Assembly (NCBI GenBank): GCA_947502815.1
Contig: CANNBH010000001.1
Location: 620,001-684,000, forward strand
Direction of reading: 5' to 3'
Origin: an uncultured Erythrobacter sp.
GTDB lineage: Bacteria; Pseudomonadota; Alphaproteobacteria; Sphingomonadales; Sphingomonadaceae
Length of the DNA stretch: 64,000 bases
Shown here: one piece after another, positions 51,488-62,497 of the stretch
How positions within the stretch are numbered: position 1 is the first letter of the stretch
Layout: every line of letters begins with the position of its first letter
Notes under the pieces: generated by a model
The model's database searches: none
What the model saw: the letters and a program-made list of their open reading frames with translations, nothing else
What the model was told of the DNA's origin: nothing
Program-made: the position numbers and the translations under genes

Positions 51488-53398
51488 TTAGAACCCGAAC
51501 GCCACGCCCACTCGCCCGCCGGTGCTGTCTTCCGCCGTCGATCCGGCAATGCTGGCGGAAAAATAGACCCGATCTGTCAGCCGCGCCGCCACTGACCCGG
51601 AAAATCCCTGTTCCCCCTGATAGGTGGAGAGATTGGCGCTGATCGAGACGTTGCTGTCGGGAACAATCATCGTGCCGCCCATCGCCATCGCCGCCGCAAT
51701 TCCGCCGCGTGATCGCGCGTCCAAATCCTCCAGCTCAAACGCCAATCCTGTGAGCCGCGCATCCAATCCCGTCACCCGCGCATCCAGCGCCGAGACGCTG
51801 GTCGATAGACTGTCAAATTGCGCATCGGTGATCGCTTGAAGCCGCGTGACCGAAAGTCCGACATCGCTGACCGAGCGGGCGCTGGCGACGGTTTGGCGGC
51901 CCAAAGTGCCGTTCACATCCACAGTGACCACATCGACCGGACCCACCTGTGCCAAAGTGCTCGCGTCGATATCGCCAATTTGAACCGATGTCCCTTGCCC
52001 GCCCAGCACGACCTGATCGGCGGCGTTGGTTTCGGCATTGGCACCCACGGCTGTAGAACCCTGAAAGTTTGCGGTGGCCCTCGCGCCCAGCGCCGTCGCC
52101 TCCTGCGCGTTGGCCGTTGATGTGTTGCCGATCGCGGTGGAGAGCAGCGCGTCAGCCTCTGACTGTTGGCCCAATGCGGTGGAATTGGTTCCGGTTGCCC
52201 GCGCGGTTTGACCAAAGGCCACGCCCTGCGCACCGGCCCGCGCCGCTGTGCCAAAGGCCGCGCTGTTTGCGCCAAAGGCATCGGCGCTGCGGCCCAATGC
52301 GGTTGCGCTGTCGCCGGTCGCGCTGGCTGACCTGCCAATCGCGGTGGCGAAATTGGCATCGGCGATGGCGCCTGCACCAATGGCGGTGGAATTGTTGTTG
52401 AACGCCCGCGCATCGGCTCCCAACGCGGTGTTGTTGATCCCCTCTGCCCGCGCGCGCGTTCCAAAGGCGTTGGCGCCATTGTCGGTCGCGGTGCTGGCCA
52501 TGCCGATGGCGGCGGAGTTTTCGCCCGATGCCGATGCGCCTTGGCCAATGGCAATCCCGTTCAGGCCGGTCGCGGTTGCCACTGCACCGCTGGAATTGAT
52601 GGTGAGATAGTCGCTGCCGCCTGACACGCCCGCCAATCCATCAGCCAGCGCCGCGTTCAACTGCGCGACGTTCACAGCGTCAGTGTCGTCGATCCCTGCT
52701 GCAAGGTTGGTGATCCGGCGCGTTTGAACGGCAGACCCAATCGATACAACGTCTGACTGCAGGGCGATGGAGCCCGCGCCCAATGCCACCGAATTGGAGG
52801 CATCGGCCTGCGCATCATATCCAAATGCGATGGATTGATCCCCATTGGCATCGGCGTAGCCGCCGATGGCCACCGCCTCTTCGCCGCTGGCATCGGCAAA
52901 GCGTCCCCCGGCAAAACTGCTTGATCCGCTGGCGGTCGATTGAATGCCGATGGCCGTGGAATAGGACCCGGTCGCGTCCGCCGATCCGCCCACTGCCGTC
53001 GCGCCGGATGCCAGCGCGCGGGCCGCCTGACCAAAGGCGCTGGCATCGGTGTCGCCATGCCCATCGCCTGCGACAGCCAAGGCCCCAACCGCCGTGCCGC
53101 GCACATAATTGGCGTTTGCGCCGTCTCCGATTGCGCTGCTGAAATCGCTGTTGGCATCGGTGCTGTTTCCAATGGCGGTTGCGTTTGCCCCGTCCGCGTT
53201 GGAGTTTTCGCCGCATTCGAGGCCATCATCGGCGTTGTCGGGCAATCCGTCCGCGCCGTTAGAACTGTTGCAAAATGCCGACGTATCCGCGTGGGCGGGC
53301 GATGCGGCAATGATCGCGCCCAGAGACGCTGCCAATGCTATCGCTGCCCTTGACGGCCAAGCTGTTGAGCGAAGGGGATGGGGGGTGGTTAACTGCAT
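51488..53398 (-). CDS. YadA-like trimeric autotransporter adhesin
   Basis: A 636-residue protein. A long signal peptide (to SPAHA, about residue 36) is followed by about 400 residues of head repeats in YadA/Hep_Hag style: each 14-residue unit contains A-x-G-x-x-S or GANSAAFG, ATGTNSTALG, DNGANAFGTRA. A neck RITNLAAGIDDTDAVNVAQL precedes a second repeat block. The C-terminal anchor has a coiled coil (TRLQAITDAQFDSLSTSVSA) and ends in GRVGVAFGF. Trimers would form the barrel in the outer membrane. The first mature residues contain two Cys (CNSSNGADG, LECGENS). Confidence 0.92.
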   Translation of the reverse strand: MQLTTPHPLRSTAWPSRAAIALAASLGAIIAASPAHADTSAFCNSSNGADGLPDNADDGLECGENSNADGANATAIGNSTDANSDFSSAIGDGANANYVRGTAVGALAVAGDGHGDTDASAFGQAARALASGATAVGGSADATGSYSTAIGIQSTASGSSSFAGGRFADASGEEAVAIGGYADANGDQSIAFGYDAQADASNSVALGAGSIALQSDVVSIGSAVQTRRITNLAAGIDDTDAVNVAQLNAALADGLAGVSGGSDYLTINSSGAVATATGLNGIAIGQGASASGENSAAIGMASTATDNGANAFGTRARAEGINNTALGADARAFNNNSTAIGAGAIADANFATAIGRSASATGDSATALGRSADAFGANSAAFGTAARAGAQGVAFGQTARATGTNSTALGQQSEADALLSTAIGNTSTANAQEATALGARATANFQGSTAVGANAETNAADQVVLGGQGTSVQIGDIDASTLAQVGPVDVVTVDVNGTLGRQTVASARSVSDVGLSVTRLQAITDAQFDSLSTSVSALDARVTGLDARLTGLAFELEDLDARSRGGIAAAMAMGGTMIVPDSNVSISANLSTYQGEQGFSGSVAARLTDRVYFSASIAGSTAEDSTGGRVGVAFGF

Positions 53399-53525
53399 AA
53401 TGCGCGCCTTTGGCCAAGGGGGGAGCGTGTGTTGGGGCGGGCGTGCAGTTTAGGGTGTTTACGATTTCATGCGGGGCAACTGCCTCCGATCTGGAGGTAT
53501 CGCGGGTTTAGACTTCGCCGGTGTT

Positions 53526-54176
53526 TTAGACTTCGCCTGTGTCGATATTGTGCAGGGCAACCTGCGCGGGCTTCTCGGCCAAGGCGCGCGCTTTGTCCCA
53601 TCCGCCATGCAGCCATGTTTGATGCGCCGCATCGTCGGCGGGCAGCACGATCGGCATAGACCGGCTCCCTGCATCCTTTGGCGCGCCGCGCGCGTCCTGT
53701 GTCAGGATCGCAAAACCGGGCACGTCTTCATCTTTCCACACACCTGCCATCGCAAAGGTAGCGCCGCCGCTAAGAGGGATTTCGGGCGCGAACCAATGCC
53801 GCAGACGCCGCCCTTCGTAATCGATCCCGCTGCCCCACAGCATGATCGCCGTCGCTGGGATCAGACAGCGAAATTCGCTGTTGCGCAGATTGCCGATCCA
53901 AAACGGGCTGTCGGTATTGCGCACCGAAGTGATGCGGCGGGCGGGATTATCTGAATTGGGCGGAGGTTCCACACCCCACAGACGCGGTGTGATGCGCGGT
54001 TGCAGGCGGCCCCCGGCTGGGCGGGGCCCCGCGACATATTCCCGGCCCGCTGTCACCACGGGGGCGAATTTGGCCGGGGCGATATAGCCGCCTGCCCACG
54101 GATCATCGCCGGCGTGCGCACCAAACCGCGCGGCCACATCGGCGGCGCTGCAATCAAGGCGGTAGAGCTGAGTCAA
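53526..54176 (-). CDS. SRAP-family-like protein lacking catalytic residues
   Basis: A 216-residue protein of the SOS-response-associated peptidase (YedK/HMCES) fold. I place the start at a TTG (54176) with GGAAA upstream, giving MTQLYRLDCSAADVAARF; normal members begin MCGR or MCNLYR with Cys2 as the nucleophile, here Thr2. The middle SVRNTDSPFWIGNLRNSEFR and CLIPATAIMLWG align with ARAET..FRxRRCLVPADGFYEW, with the active-site Glu replaced. SRSMPIVLPADDAAH replaces HxRMP. It may be a degenerate paralogue or have another function. The last codons and stop are duplicated. Confidence 0.75.
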   Translation of the reverse strand: MTQLYRLDCSAADVAARFGAHAGDDPWAGGYIAPAKFAPVVTAGREYVAGPRPAGGRLQPRITPRLWGVEPPPNSDNPARRITSVRNTDSPFWIGNLRNSEFRCLIPATAIMLWGSGIDYEGRRLRHWFAPEIPLSGGATFAMAGVWKDEDVPGFAILTQDARGAPKDAGSRSMPIVLPADDAAHQTWLHGGWDKARALAEKPAQVALHNIDTGEV

Positions 54177-54300
54177 ACGGGTTTCTTTTCCGGATGGTCG
54201 ATAAATTTTTCGATATGAAGTAACCGTGCCAAGGTTTCTCGCGAACACGTAGCACACGCGAATATAGCCAAATACACAGAAGCAATCGGGGATGCTAACC

Positions 54301-54900
54301 ATGGAATTCACACAAAAGCGCACAGTTCACATCGTTGCACTGCTGCTGATCATCGCGGCCGTGACACAGGCGGTTTACACCGGTTTTTACGCCGCTGAAA
54401 TGGAGCCCCCACGCAAGCTGTTGTGGGGAATGGAAGGGATATTGTTCGTCCTGATGACGGCTTTCGCTGGGTCCGCCATGGTTCAAGCGAAACGGCTTCA
54501 TCTGGGTTGGTCGGCTATCGCCTTCGCCTCTGTTTTGAACGTGGTGCAGGTCGGTGTCGGTCTGACGATGTTTGGGCCATTTTTTGAAGCGGCAGGCGCC
54601 GTCGAAGGAATGGAACCTGCGGCAACATCCGTCGTTGCCTTCTCCTTCATGGTCTACAACGCGGCCAAGATGCTGCTGGCCTTGGCCGCGATGGTCTTTG
54701 GTCTTGCCAAATTGAACGCTGGGGCGAAGGCGCTTGGCGGATTGACTACGCTGGTTGGTGTGGTTGCGTTCTTCTCCAACGCGCTTTCCCTGGCAATGGG
54801 GCGCGACTTTCTGGGTGAACTGCCGTTGGCTGGTGGATCGGGTGTTCTGGCCACAATCCTGCTGGCGGTTTGCCTGTTTGGTCTAAACTCAGACGACTAA
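54301..54900 (+). CDS. membrane protein of unknown function
   Basis: A 199-residue protein with about six hydrophobic segments (VHIVALLLIIAAVTQAVYTG, GILFVLMTAFAG, WSAIAFASVLNVVQVG, MLLALAAMVFGLAKL, LTTLVGVVAFFSNALSL, VLATILLAVCLFGL). I cannot place it in a named family. The ATG at 54301 has GGGGA 9 nt upstream; an ATG at 54292 is too close to it. Its 3' end overlaps the convergent nitronate monooxygenase gene by 12 nt. Confidence 0.7.
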   Translation: MEFTQKRTVHIVALLLIIAAVTQAVYTGFYAAEMEPPRKLLWGMEGILFVLMTAFAGSAMVQAKRLHLGWSAIAFASVLNVVQVGVGLTMFGPFFEAAGAVEGMEPAATSVVAFSFMVYNAAKMLLALAAMVFGLAKLNAGAKALGGLTTLVGVVAFFSNALSLAMGRDFLGELPLAGGSGVLATILLAVCLFGLNSDD

Positions 54901-56028
54901 AGCCAGCGGGTTAACCCACGGCGTTTGCGAGACTTCAAATCCGACGGCGAAGTCGGATTTGAAGTCTTGCACAATCGTGCCTACTCCGCGCGAATCCTGC
55001 ACCAGACCCAGCCCCTGTCCAACCCAATAGCTGGACAGCGCCTGTGCCTTTGGATTGCCAGCAACGGCGGCGCTATCCAGCGCGCGCAGCACCGGCTCCG
55101 CGAGCAGACTCATTAGCGGCATGGGCAAAGCAGGAAGGCCTGCTGCATCCCAGCGTTCGTGCCATTCGCTTTTAAGCTGGCGCGAAAACTTGCCTGTGCG
55201 GTGTTTGGAGCGGATCGTATCGCGTGATCCCGCTGCGATCATCTTGTCGCGGAACACTTCGCTGGTCTCTGCCTCTGGCGAAGCGAGCCACACGCTGCCG
55301 CACCATGCGCCGGCCGCGCCCATGGCCATCATGCCCACCATTTGCTTTCCCGTCATGATTCCGCCTGCGGCCAGCACTGGAATATCCGCGCCGCTGTCTT
55401 CGAGTGCGCGGATAACCTCTGGCACCAGCACGATGGTTGAAACATCGCCGCAATGCCCGCCGCCTTCACCTCCTTGGGCAACGATAATATCAACGCCAGC
55501 ATCGACCTGTTTGATTGCATGCTCTTTGGCCCCAACCAGAGCCGCGACTGGAATGTTGTGTCTTTTGCCTGCCTCAATCATCGCAGGCGGCGCGGTGCCA
55601 AGCGCGTTGGCTATCAAGCGCACCGGGTGATTAAAGCTCACCTCCAGCAGTTCTTGGCCCAGCGACGTGTTGGGCGCTTGCGATCCACCCTGAGGTGAGC
55701 CGACATCATCGGCAATCCCGCATTCGCGCAGCAATTCGCGGGTGAAATCGCGATATTGAGATGGGATATTGGCGATAATCTCATCCGCGCTGACAGAATG
55801 ATCGACCGCTTGTATTTCTGGGATCAGAACATCGACGCCGTAAGGTTTGCCGTCGATATTATCGTCAATCCAATTGAGCTCATGCTCCAATTGTTCAGGC
55901 GTGTAGCTAACCGCGCCCAACACGCCGAAACCGCCCGCGCGGCTGGCAGCGGCGACGACATCGCGGCAATGGGAAAAGGCGAAGAGCGGGAATTCGCATC
56001 CCACCATCTCAGTCATGCGAAAAGCCAT
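54889..56028 (-). CDS. nitronate monooxygenase / 2-nitropropane dioxygenase family
   Basis: A 379-residue FMN-dependent TIM-barrel enzyme. FPLFAFSHCRDVVAAASRAG at the start, GVDIIVAQGGEGGGHCGDV (FMN phosphate site and the His of the family) and VLAAGGIMTGKQMVGMMAMG are visible. It oxidises nitronates such as propionate-3-nitronate, or acts as an enoyl reductase-like enzyme in relatives. A perfect 15-bp inverted repeat lies in its last codons. AGAGGA is about 11 nt before the ATG. Confidence 0.87.
   Translation of the reverse strand: MAFRMTEMVGCEFPLFAFSHCRDVVAAASRAGGFGVLGAVSYTPEQLEHELNWIDDNIDGKPYGVDVLIPEIQAVDHSVSADEIIANIPSQYRDFTRELLRECGIADDVGSPQGGSQAPNTSLGQELLEVSFNHPVRLIANALGTAPPAMIEAGKRHNIPVAALVGAKEHAIKQVDAGVDIIVAQGGEGGGHCGDVSTIVLVPEVIRALEDSGADIPVLAAGGIMTGKQMVGMMAMGAAGAWCGSVWLASPEAETSEVFRDKMIAAGSRDTIRSKHRTGKFSRQLKSEWHERWDAAGLPALPMPLMSLLAEPVLRALDSAAVAGNPKAQALSSYWVGQGLGLVQDSRGVGTIVQDFKSDFAVGFEVSQTPWVNPLALVV
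54931..54966. terminator. 15-bp perfect inverted repeat inside gene end
   Basis: GACTTCAAATCCGAC (54931-54945) and GTCGGATTTGAAGTC (54952-54966) with a 6-nt loop GGCGAA; an A-T pair extends the stem by one. It lies 30 nt after the stop of the membrane-protein gene (plus strand) and within the last codons of the convergent monooxygenase gene. It is placed as a terminator for the plus-strand gene, although no T run follows. Confidence 0.5.
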
Positions 56029-56142
56029 CGGCCTGTATCCTCTCTCATTCTCTATTCGGCACAAGAGCTTGCACAGCTTTGGCGGGCTGTCACCTGCAAA
56101 AGCGGCTTGCCAAGGGTGCGACGCTGCGGCAGCTAAGCGTCT

Positions 56143-56739
56143 ATGGGCACTCTTATTCCTAACCGCCGCGCGGTTATCGTTTCGATCGCCATTGCAGTGA
56201 TCGCTGTCTGCATCCTACTGGCCATGGACCGTCCGCCGATCTGCGAATGCGGCTATGTCAAACTGTGGCACGGTCAGATCAATGATAGCGGCAACAGCCA
56301 GCATATCTCCGATTGGTACACGCCGAGCCACATCATTCACGGCATGATTTTCTATGCGCTCGGCTGGTGGCTGTTCGTGCGCCGGGGCTGGGGCGGTAGC
56401 CAAGCGTTTCGCTGGGGTCTGCCGCTGGCGGTGCTGCTGGAGGCGGCGTGGGAAGTGGCTGAGAACACGCCAATGGTGATTGATCGCTTCCGGTCGGTCA
56501 CTGCCAATTGGGGCTATTCAGGCGATAGCGTGCTCAACTCTGCCGCCGATATCGGCTGGATGGCATTCGGTTTCTGGCTCGCCCTGCGATTGCCGGTAAA
56601 GGTGACGGTGGCTCTGGCGATCGTAGGGGAAATTTTGGCTGCATGGGTCGTGCGCGACAACTTAACGCTCAATGTCATCATGCTGGTGTTCCCAATCGAT
56701 GCGATTGCCGACTGGCAGGCTGCTGGCGCGGTTGGATAG
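56143..56739 (+). CDS. UPF0314/DUF2585 membrane protein
   Basis: A 198-residue protein with about four membrane helices. The family marks are CECGYVKLWHGQIND (two Cys), SQHISDWYTPSHIIHGMIFY and EVAENTPMVIDRF. The function of the family is unknown. It lies between the nitronate monooxygenase gene (divergent) and the thiC riboswitch. A nested inverted repeat follows its stop. Confidence 0.88.
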   Translation: MGTLIPNRRAVIVSIAIAVIAVCILLAMDRPPICECGYVKLWHGQINDSGNSQHISDWYTPSHIIHGMIFYALGWWLFVRRGWGGSQAFRWGLPLAVLLEAAWEVAENTPMVIDRFRSVTANWGYSGDSVLNSAADIGWMAFGFWLALRLPVKVTVALAIVGEILAAWVVRDNLTLNVIMLVFPIDAIADWQAAGAVG

Positions 56740-56744
56740 CAGCA

Positions 56745-56775
56745 CTCTAGACTTAGCCCTAAGCCAAGCCTAGAG
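56745..56775 (+). terminator. nested inverted repeat before TPP riboswitch
   Basis: CTCTAG (56745-56750) pairs with CTAGAG (56770-56775), and inside it CTTAG (56752-56756) with CTAAG (59-63 of the same line, 56759-56763). It is placed 6 nt after the DUF2585 stop and may be its terminator. Confidence 0.4.
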
Positions 56776-56782
56776 CTTAGCC

Positions 56783-59309
<2,527 letters not shown>

Positions 59310-59318
59310 TCGAACACG

Positions 59319-59765
59319 ATGACTGCACTAGAACCCGCTGATCAACCCTTCACCGTTCCCTTCGTTGAGCGTACCGACATGCGGTATGAGGCGAAGGAAC
59401 GCGGCTATGCCAGCGCGGTTATGCCGCTGGGGCCGAACGCCAATCATGTTGATGTGATGTATATGGGGGCCTTTACCGTTTTGGCGGAGGGGACGGCAGC
59501 GACCCCCGGCGTTTCGATTATCGATCCGGCGGTGCATTTCCCCATCATCACAAGCATCGCGGTGGATTTTCACCGCATGGCAGCCAGCGATGTGACGGCG
59601 CAATTCCGCCTAAGCGAAGAGCAAATCGCGGACATTCAGGCGGACCTGAAACGCAAAGGCAGCGCGGGATATTTGGCCGAAGTCCCGATGCTGGATGACC
59701 AAGGCACACTGGTCGCCACGGGGAAGGTCGCGGTTAAGCTGCTCTCCCACAAGTGGGATGGATGA
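59319..59765 (+). CDS. hotdog-fold thioesterase (DUF4442/PaaI-like)
   Basis: A 148-residue hotdog protein. GYASAVMPLGPNANHVDVMY, MGAFTVLAEGTAATPG (helix with the catalytic Asn/Asp region nearby) and SIAVDFHRMAASDVTAQF fit the PaaI/DUF4442 thioesterases that cleave acyl-CoA. It lies 9 nt after the RidA gene and its stop overlaps the lipoprotein start by 4 nt. The substrate is unknown. Confidence 0.78.
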   Translation: MTALEPADQPFTVPFVERTDMRYEAKERGYASAVMPLGPNANHVDVMYMGAFTVLAEGTAATPGVSIIDPAVHFPIITSIAVDFHRMAASDVTAQFRLSEEQIADIQADLKRKGSAGYLAEVPMLDDQGTLVATGKVAVKLLSHKWDG

Positions 59766-60280
59766 TTGCGCTGAGGAAACGGGCGCAATCCGCTGGCGTA
59801 GCCGGCGCTGCGCTGGCTGGGCTTGGCGCGTTGGCGGGGTGCACCACAACCGCCACTGCCTCTGATCCGGCAAGCGTGGATTGGACAGTGGCGCCCGTGC
59901 ATTTTGCCGCAGGAGAAGCATCGTCCCCCTCAGTCTATGACCGCAAGGACGCATCCCGCTGTGTTGGCCGGTGGAGGCTGCACGCCGACGCGATCGACGA
60001 CGGCGCTTTCCCGGCAGAAGCACACGATGCACTGCCCGACCTGCTGGACCTGCGCTCAGCCATCGGCGGCGCTGAGTTTTTCACCATCGATGTGATGGTC
60101 CCGTTCCTAGTGCGCGAAGCGTCGGACGAAGCGGAGCTGCTGCTGCAAAAAGCGCTCAAGGGCGATGCGCCAGCGTTCCGGGAGTATTTTGAGGCGCTGG
60201 GCCGGTGTTCGACCAAGCCGGAGACTGTGAGGGATGATGGAGTTGGGGCGGTTGAGGGGCCTGCGGAGGGGGGAGACTGA
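59762..60280 (+). CDS. lipoprotein of unknown function
   Basis: A 172-residue protein with lipobox ALAGC at about residues 23-27 after an Ala/Gly-rich signal. The mature domain has DRKDASRCVGRWRLHADAID and LLDLRSAIGGAEFFTID with an EF-like acidic helix. The ATG at 59762 overlaps the thioesterase TGA (ATGA). The last of four genes in the thiC operon. I do not recognise a family. Confidence 0.75.
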   Translation: MIALRKRAQSAGVAGAALAGLGALAGCTTTATASDPASVDWTVAPVHFAAGEASSPSVYDRKDASRCVGRWRLHADAIDDGAFPAEAHDALPDLLDLRSAIGGAEFFTIDVMVPFLVREASDEAELLLQKALKGDAPAFREYFEALGRCSTKPETVRDDGVGAVEGPAEGGD

Positions 60281-60341
60281 GAGGTGCGCAAAAGGAGGGT
60301 GAACCCTAGATTCGTCATAGATGCAAAGGTTCACTGTGCCT

Positions 60342-62111
60342 CTAAACCTTAATCTTCTTTGCAAAGTCGCTAAAAGCGTCTTTCTGTAGATTTGCAACAG
60401 CGCCAAAAACGCCTTGAAATTTGGGGACTGTCCTTTTCACGCCATCTGCCGTTATCCGGCCTTTCGTGAATGCCTCGTCAAGCTGTGACGCTAAGGGCAA
60501 TAGAATGTCAATAATCGGATCCCATTGTTCCGACAGCATGAAAGGCGATTTGTTGCCCTCAAACTGGACATCAAATTTGTTCGGAATCGGCTTGCCGATG
60601 ATGGTTTCTAAGCACTGCGCTACTACATAAATCAGCAGGAATTGTGCGCCTTTTTTGCTAAGAAAATCAAGATTTGAACTGTCTAGTGCGGTCAGCGAAC
60701 TTGCATCTTCTTTCTGGTCTTTTAACAATTGAAGACGTCGATTATTTATAGCTTCTAGCAAAGAATAGCACAGCACTACATGCTTAGCGCTTGTTCTGTC
60801 AGTGAAAACTGCACGGTAGTAATTATCGTTGATCCAAATTTCTGACTTCCCGCTGTATGCCAGAACTGGGTCGCCGTGAAACGCGGTCAGAGATTGGCCG
60901 ACTGTGTAAGAAGGAAGAGTGTGCTTGCTACGTTTGATCGCATCGCTCGCACCCCCTCTTCGCCCACCCTCGTATTCCGCCTGAGGAATTGTCGAAAACT
61001 CACTTCTCAGACGGTCTTGAATCGTATCACTACTGCGGAAATCGGCGGCTTCTAGCTTGTTCTGAGAGTTGTTAAACTTGACAATGTTCTCGATCAAATT
61101 CTCGCTTTCGGCTTTAACGAACCGAACACTTACTAAAAGGTCTTCCGTTATTCCTCCGCTCACGCTTGATATCGAACCTGTTGTTTGCGCGCCATTTACA
61201 ATTGATATTCCAGTAATTTTGAGAACTATCCCTTTCTTTGTCTTTTTGCCATAACTATAGTCTAGTACTAATGATGTAATTCCATTGTTATAAACTAGAA
61301 AATTTTCTGGCTCATCTTTTGCTGTCCTTTTTATACCATTGTTTATGTTTTTGTCACTGGATCGTGATCCCAAATAACCCCTGAGGTTTGCTGAAAAAAG
61401 GTCAGTTTCATGATCTTTGTAAAGTGAATTAAGCCACTCACCAGGGACAATTGTACTTATTGAAGACCAATTGTCTTGAGTGTGTTCCAAAATATCAGGT
61501 ACAGTTACTTCAAAACTGTCCGTTACAATAATGGTTCGTTCAGCTTTGGTGTAGAGCAGCTCTAGTTCGTCTGCCCCAATCTCCTTGGCAAACACACTTA
61601 TTTGCGAGCCCTTCTCGAATGCCGCGAGAGCGCTTCGTACGGTGCCCTCAACAGTATCCAGTTCCTCTCGCACGTTCTTGGAAGTAGGCAGGTTGTGGAC
61701 ATACCAGCAGTGTATTTGACGAATATCATTTGCTTTGATCGCATCTCGTAACTCCTGAGCACGTCCTTTCAGGCCATCATCAAGGGCATCGATGCTCGTG
61801 GTAAGCAGCCAACCTACCGCCGTGTTCAAATCCGCCGCTTTGTTTGCTTTAGCAGCAGGCTTCTTTGTCCTTGCGACGTAGCATTGAGCAATCACAACAA
61901 CGCCCATCTCGCGATCTATGTGCAAAACATCACATTTCCGGTCGTTGCCTCCGCCGGTAATAGCCTCCGCCGCAAGAGATTTGATGTCATCAAGGTCGAA
62001 GCGAAGCTGAGTCGCAAAAACCCCTATCGCATCGTCACTAAGTCCAAAGTTTTCTTTTGCTGTTAGGTACGCTGTTTGCCAGCTTTGCTCCGGGGTTTTA
62101 TACATCATCAT
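60342..62111 (-). CDS. AIPR family protein, phage-defence candidate
   Basis: A 589-residue protein with an N-terminal alpha/beta part (CDVLHIDREMGVVVIAQCYV, nuclease-like in related proteins) and the AIPR block: FSANLRGYLGSRSSDKNINN, GIKRTAKDEPENFLVYNNGI and GISIVNGAQTTGSI. AIPR proteins occur in abortive-infection and restriction-type systems. The ATG at 62111 is one of three in a row; an upstream codon at 62174 is also possible. The gene is AT-richer than its neighbours and uses many AAA/AAT/TTT codons, a sign of transfer. No partner gene was found beside it. Confidence 0.82.
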   Translation of the reverse strand: MMMYKTPEQSWQTAYLTAKENFGLSDDAIGVFATQLRFDLDDIKSLAAEAITGGGNDRKCDVLHIDREMGVVVIAQCYVARTKKPAAKANKAADLNTAVGWLLTTSIDALDDGLKGRAQELRDAIKANDIRQIHCWYVHNLPTSKNVREELDTVEGTVRSALAAFEKGSQISVFAKEIGADELELLYTKAERTIIVTDSFEVTVPDILEHTQDNWSSISTIVPGEWLNSLYKDHETDLFSANLRGYLGSRSSDKNINNGIKRTAKDEPENFLVYNNGITSLVLDYSYGKKTKKGIVLKITGISIVNGAQTTGSISSVSGGITEDLLVSVRFVKAESENLIENIVKFNNSQNKLEAADFRSSDTIQDRLRSEFSTIPQAEYEGGRRGGASDAIKRSKHTLPSYTVGQSLTAFHGDPVLAYSGKSEIWINDNYYRAVFTDRTSAKHVVLCYSLLEAINNRRLQLLKDQKEDASSLTALDSSNLDFLSKKGAQFLLIYVVAQCLETIIGKPIPNKFDVQFEGNKSPFMLSEQWDPIIDILLPLASQLDEAFTKGRITADGVKRTVPKFQGVFGAVANLQKDAFSDFAKKIKV

Positions 62112-62143
62112 TATGCCAATACTTGCTACTGTTGACAGGATTT

Positions 62144-62326
62144 CTACGCTTGATCCTGCCATTCGTAAACCCATTGATGAGCGTGTCCAAACTTTCCTAC
62201 ACCGCCAAAATCTGCCTTAAACTCGCGGATGGCTCGCCCCCAATCTACCCCTTCCAACACCCGCATTTTCAGCGCCTGCGAAGAGCCAAACGTTTTCGCC
62301 TCTGGACCGTGTAACATGCGGTCCAT
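62144..62326 (-). CDS. small hypothetical protein, possible fragment
   Basis: A 60-residue frame starting MDRMLHGPEAKTFGSSQALK and ending in FGHAHQWVYEWQDQA, 32 nt before the AIPR start. The composition (many charged and aromatic residues) is like coding DNA, but I know no family. It may be the end of a gene whose front was lost at the repeat element (62382), or be spurious. Confidence 0.35.
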   Translation of the reverse strand: MDRMLHGPEAKTFGSSQALKMRVLEGVDWGRAIREFKADFGGVGKFGHAHQWVYEWQDQA

Positions 62327-62381
62327 GTCTCCGCTAAGTGCTTGGAAACCCACAACACCGCCTGTTGGACTTCGCGGAGCT

Positions 62382-62476
62382 CGGTCGGCGCAGCCGACCG
62401 CAAGGGCGCCAAAGAACGGGGGCGCCCGCCCGCAGGCCCGAAAGGGCCGAGGACATCGCATCCCGGATGGGATGCG
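62382..62476 (-). repeat. four-hairpin structured repeat element, copy B
   Basis: On the minus strand the order is H1 62476-62457 (CGCATCCC/GGGATGCG, 8 bp), H2 62448-62435 (GGCCC/GGGCC), H3 62427-62404 (GGGCGCC/GGCGCCC, with a 10-nt loop), H4 62400-62382 (CGGTCGG/CCGACCG, 5-nt loop). It matches copy A at 37401-37493, with paired changes in H1, H2 and H4. Its H1 end lies 21 nt from the YaiI stop codon. The H4 end of copy A lies the same distance from the carboxylase alpha stop. Confidence 0.75.
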
Positions 62477-62497
62477 CAAACACAAGACTCCCGACGA

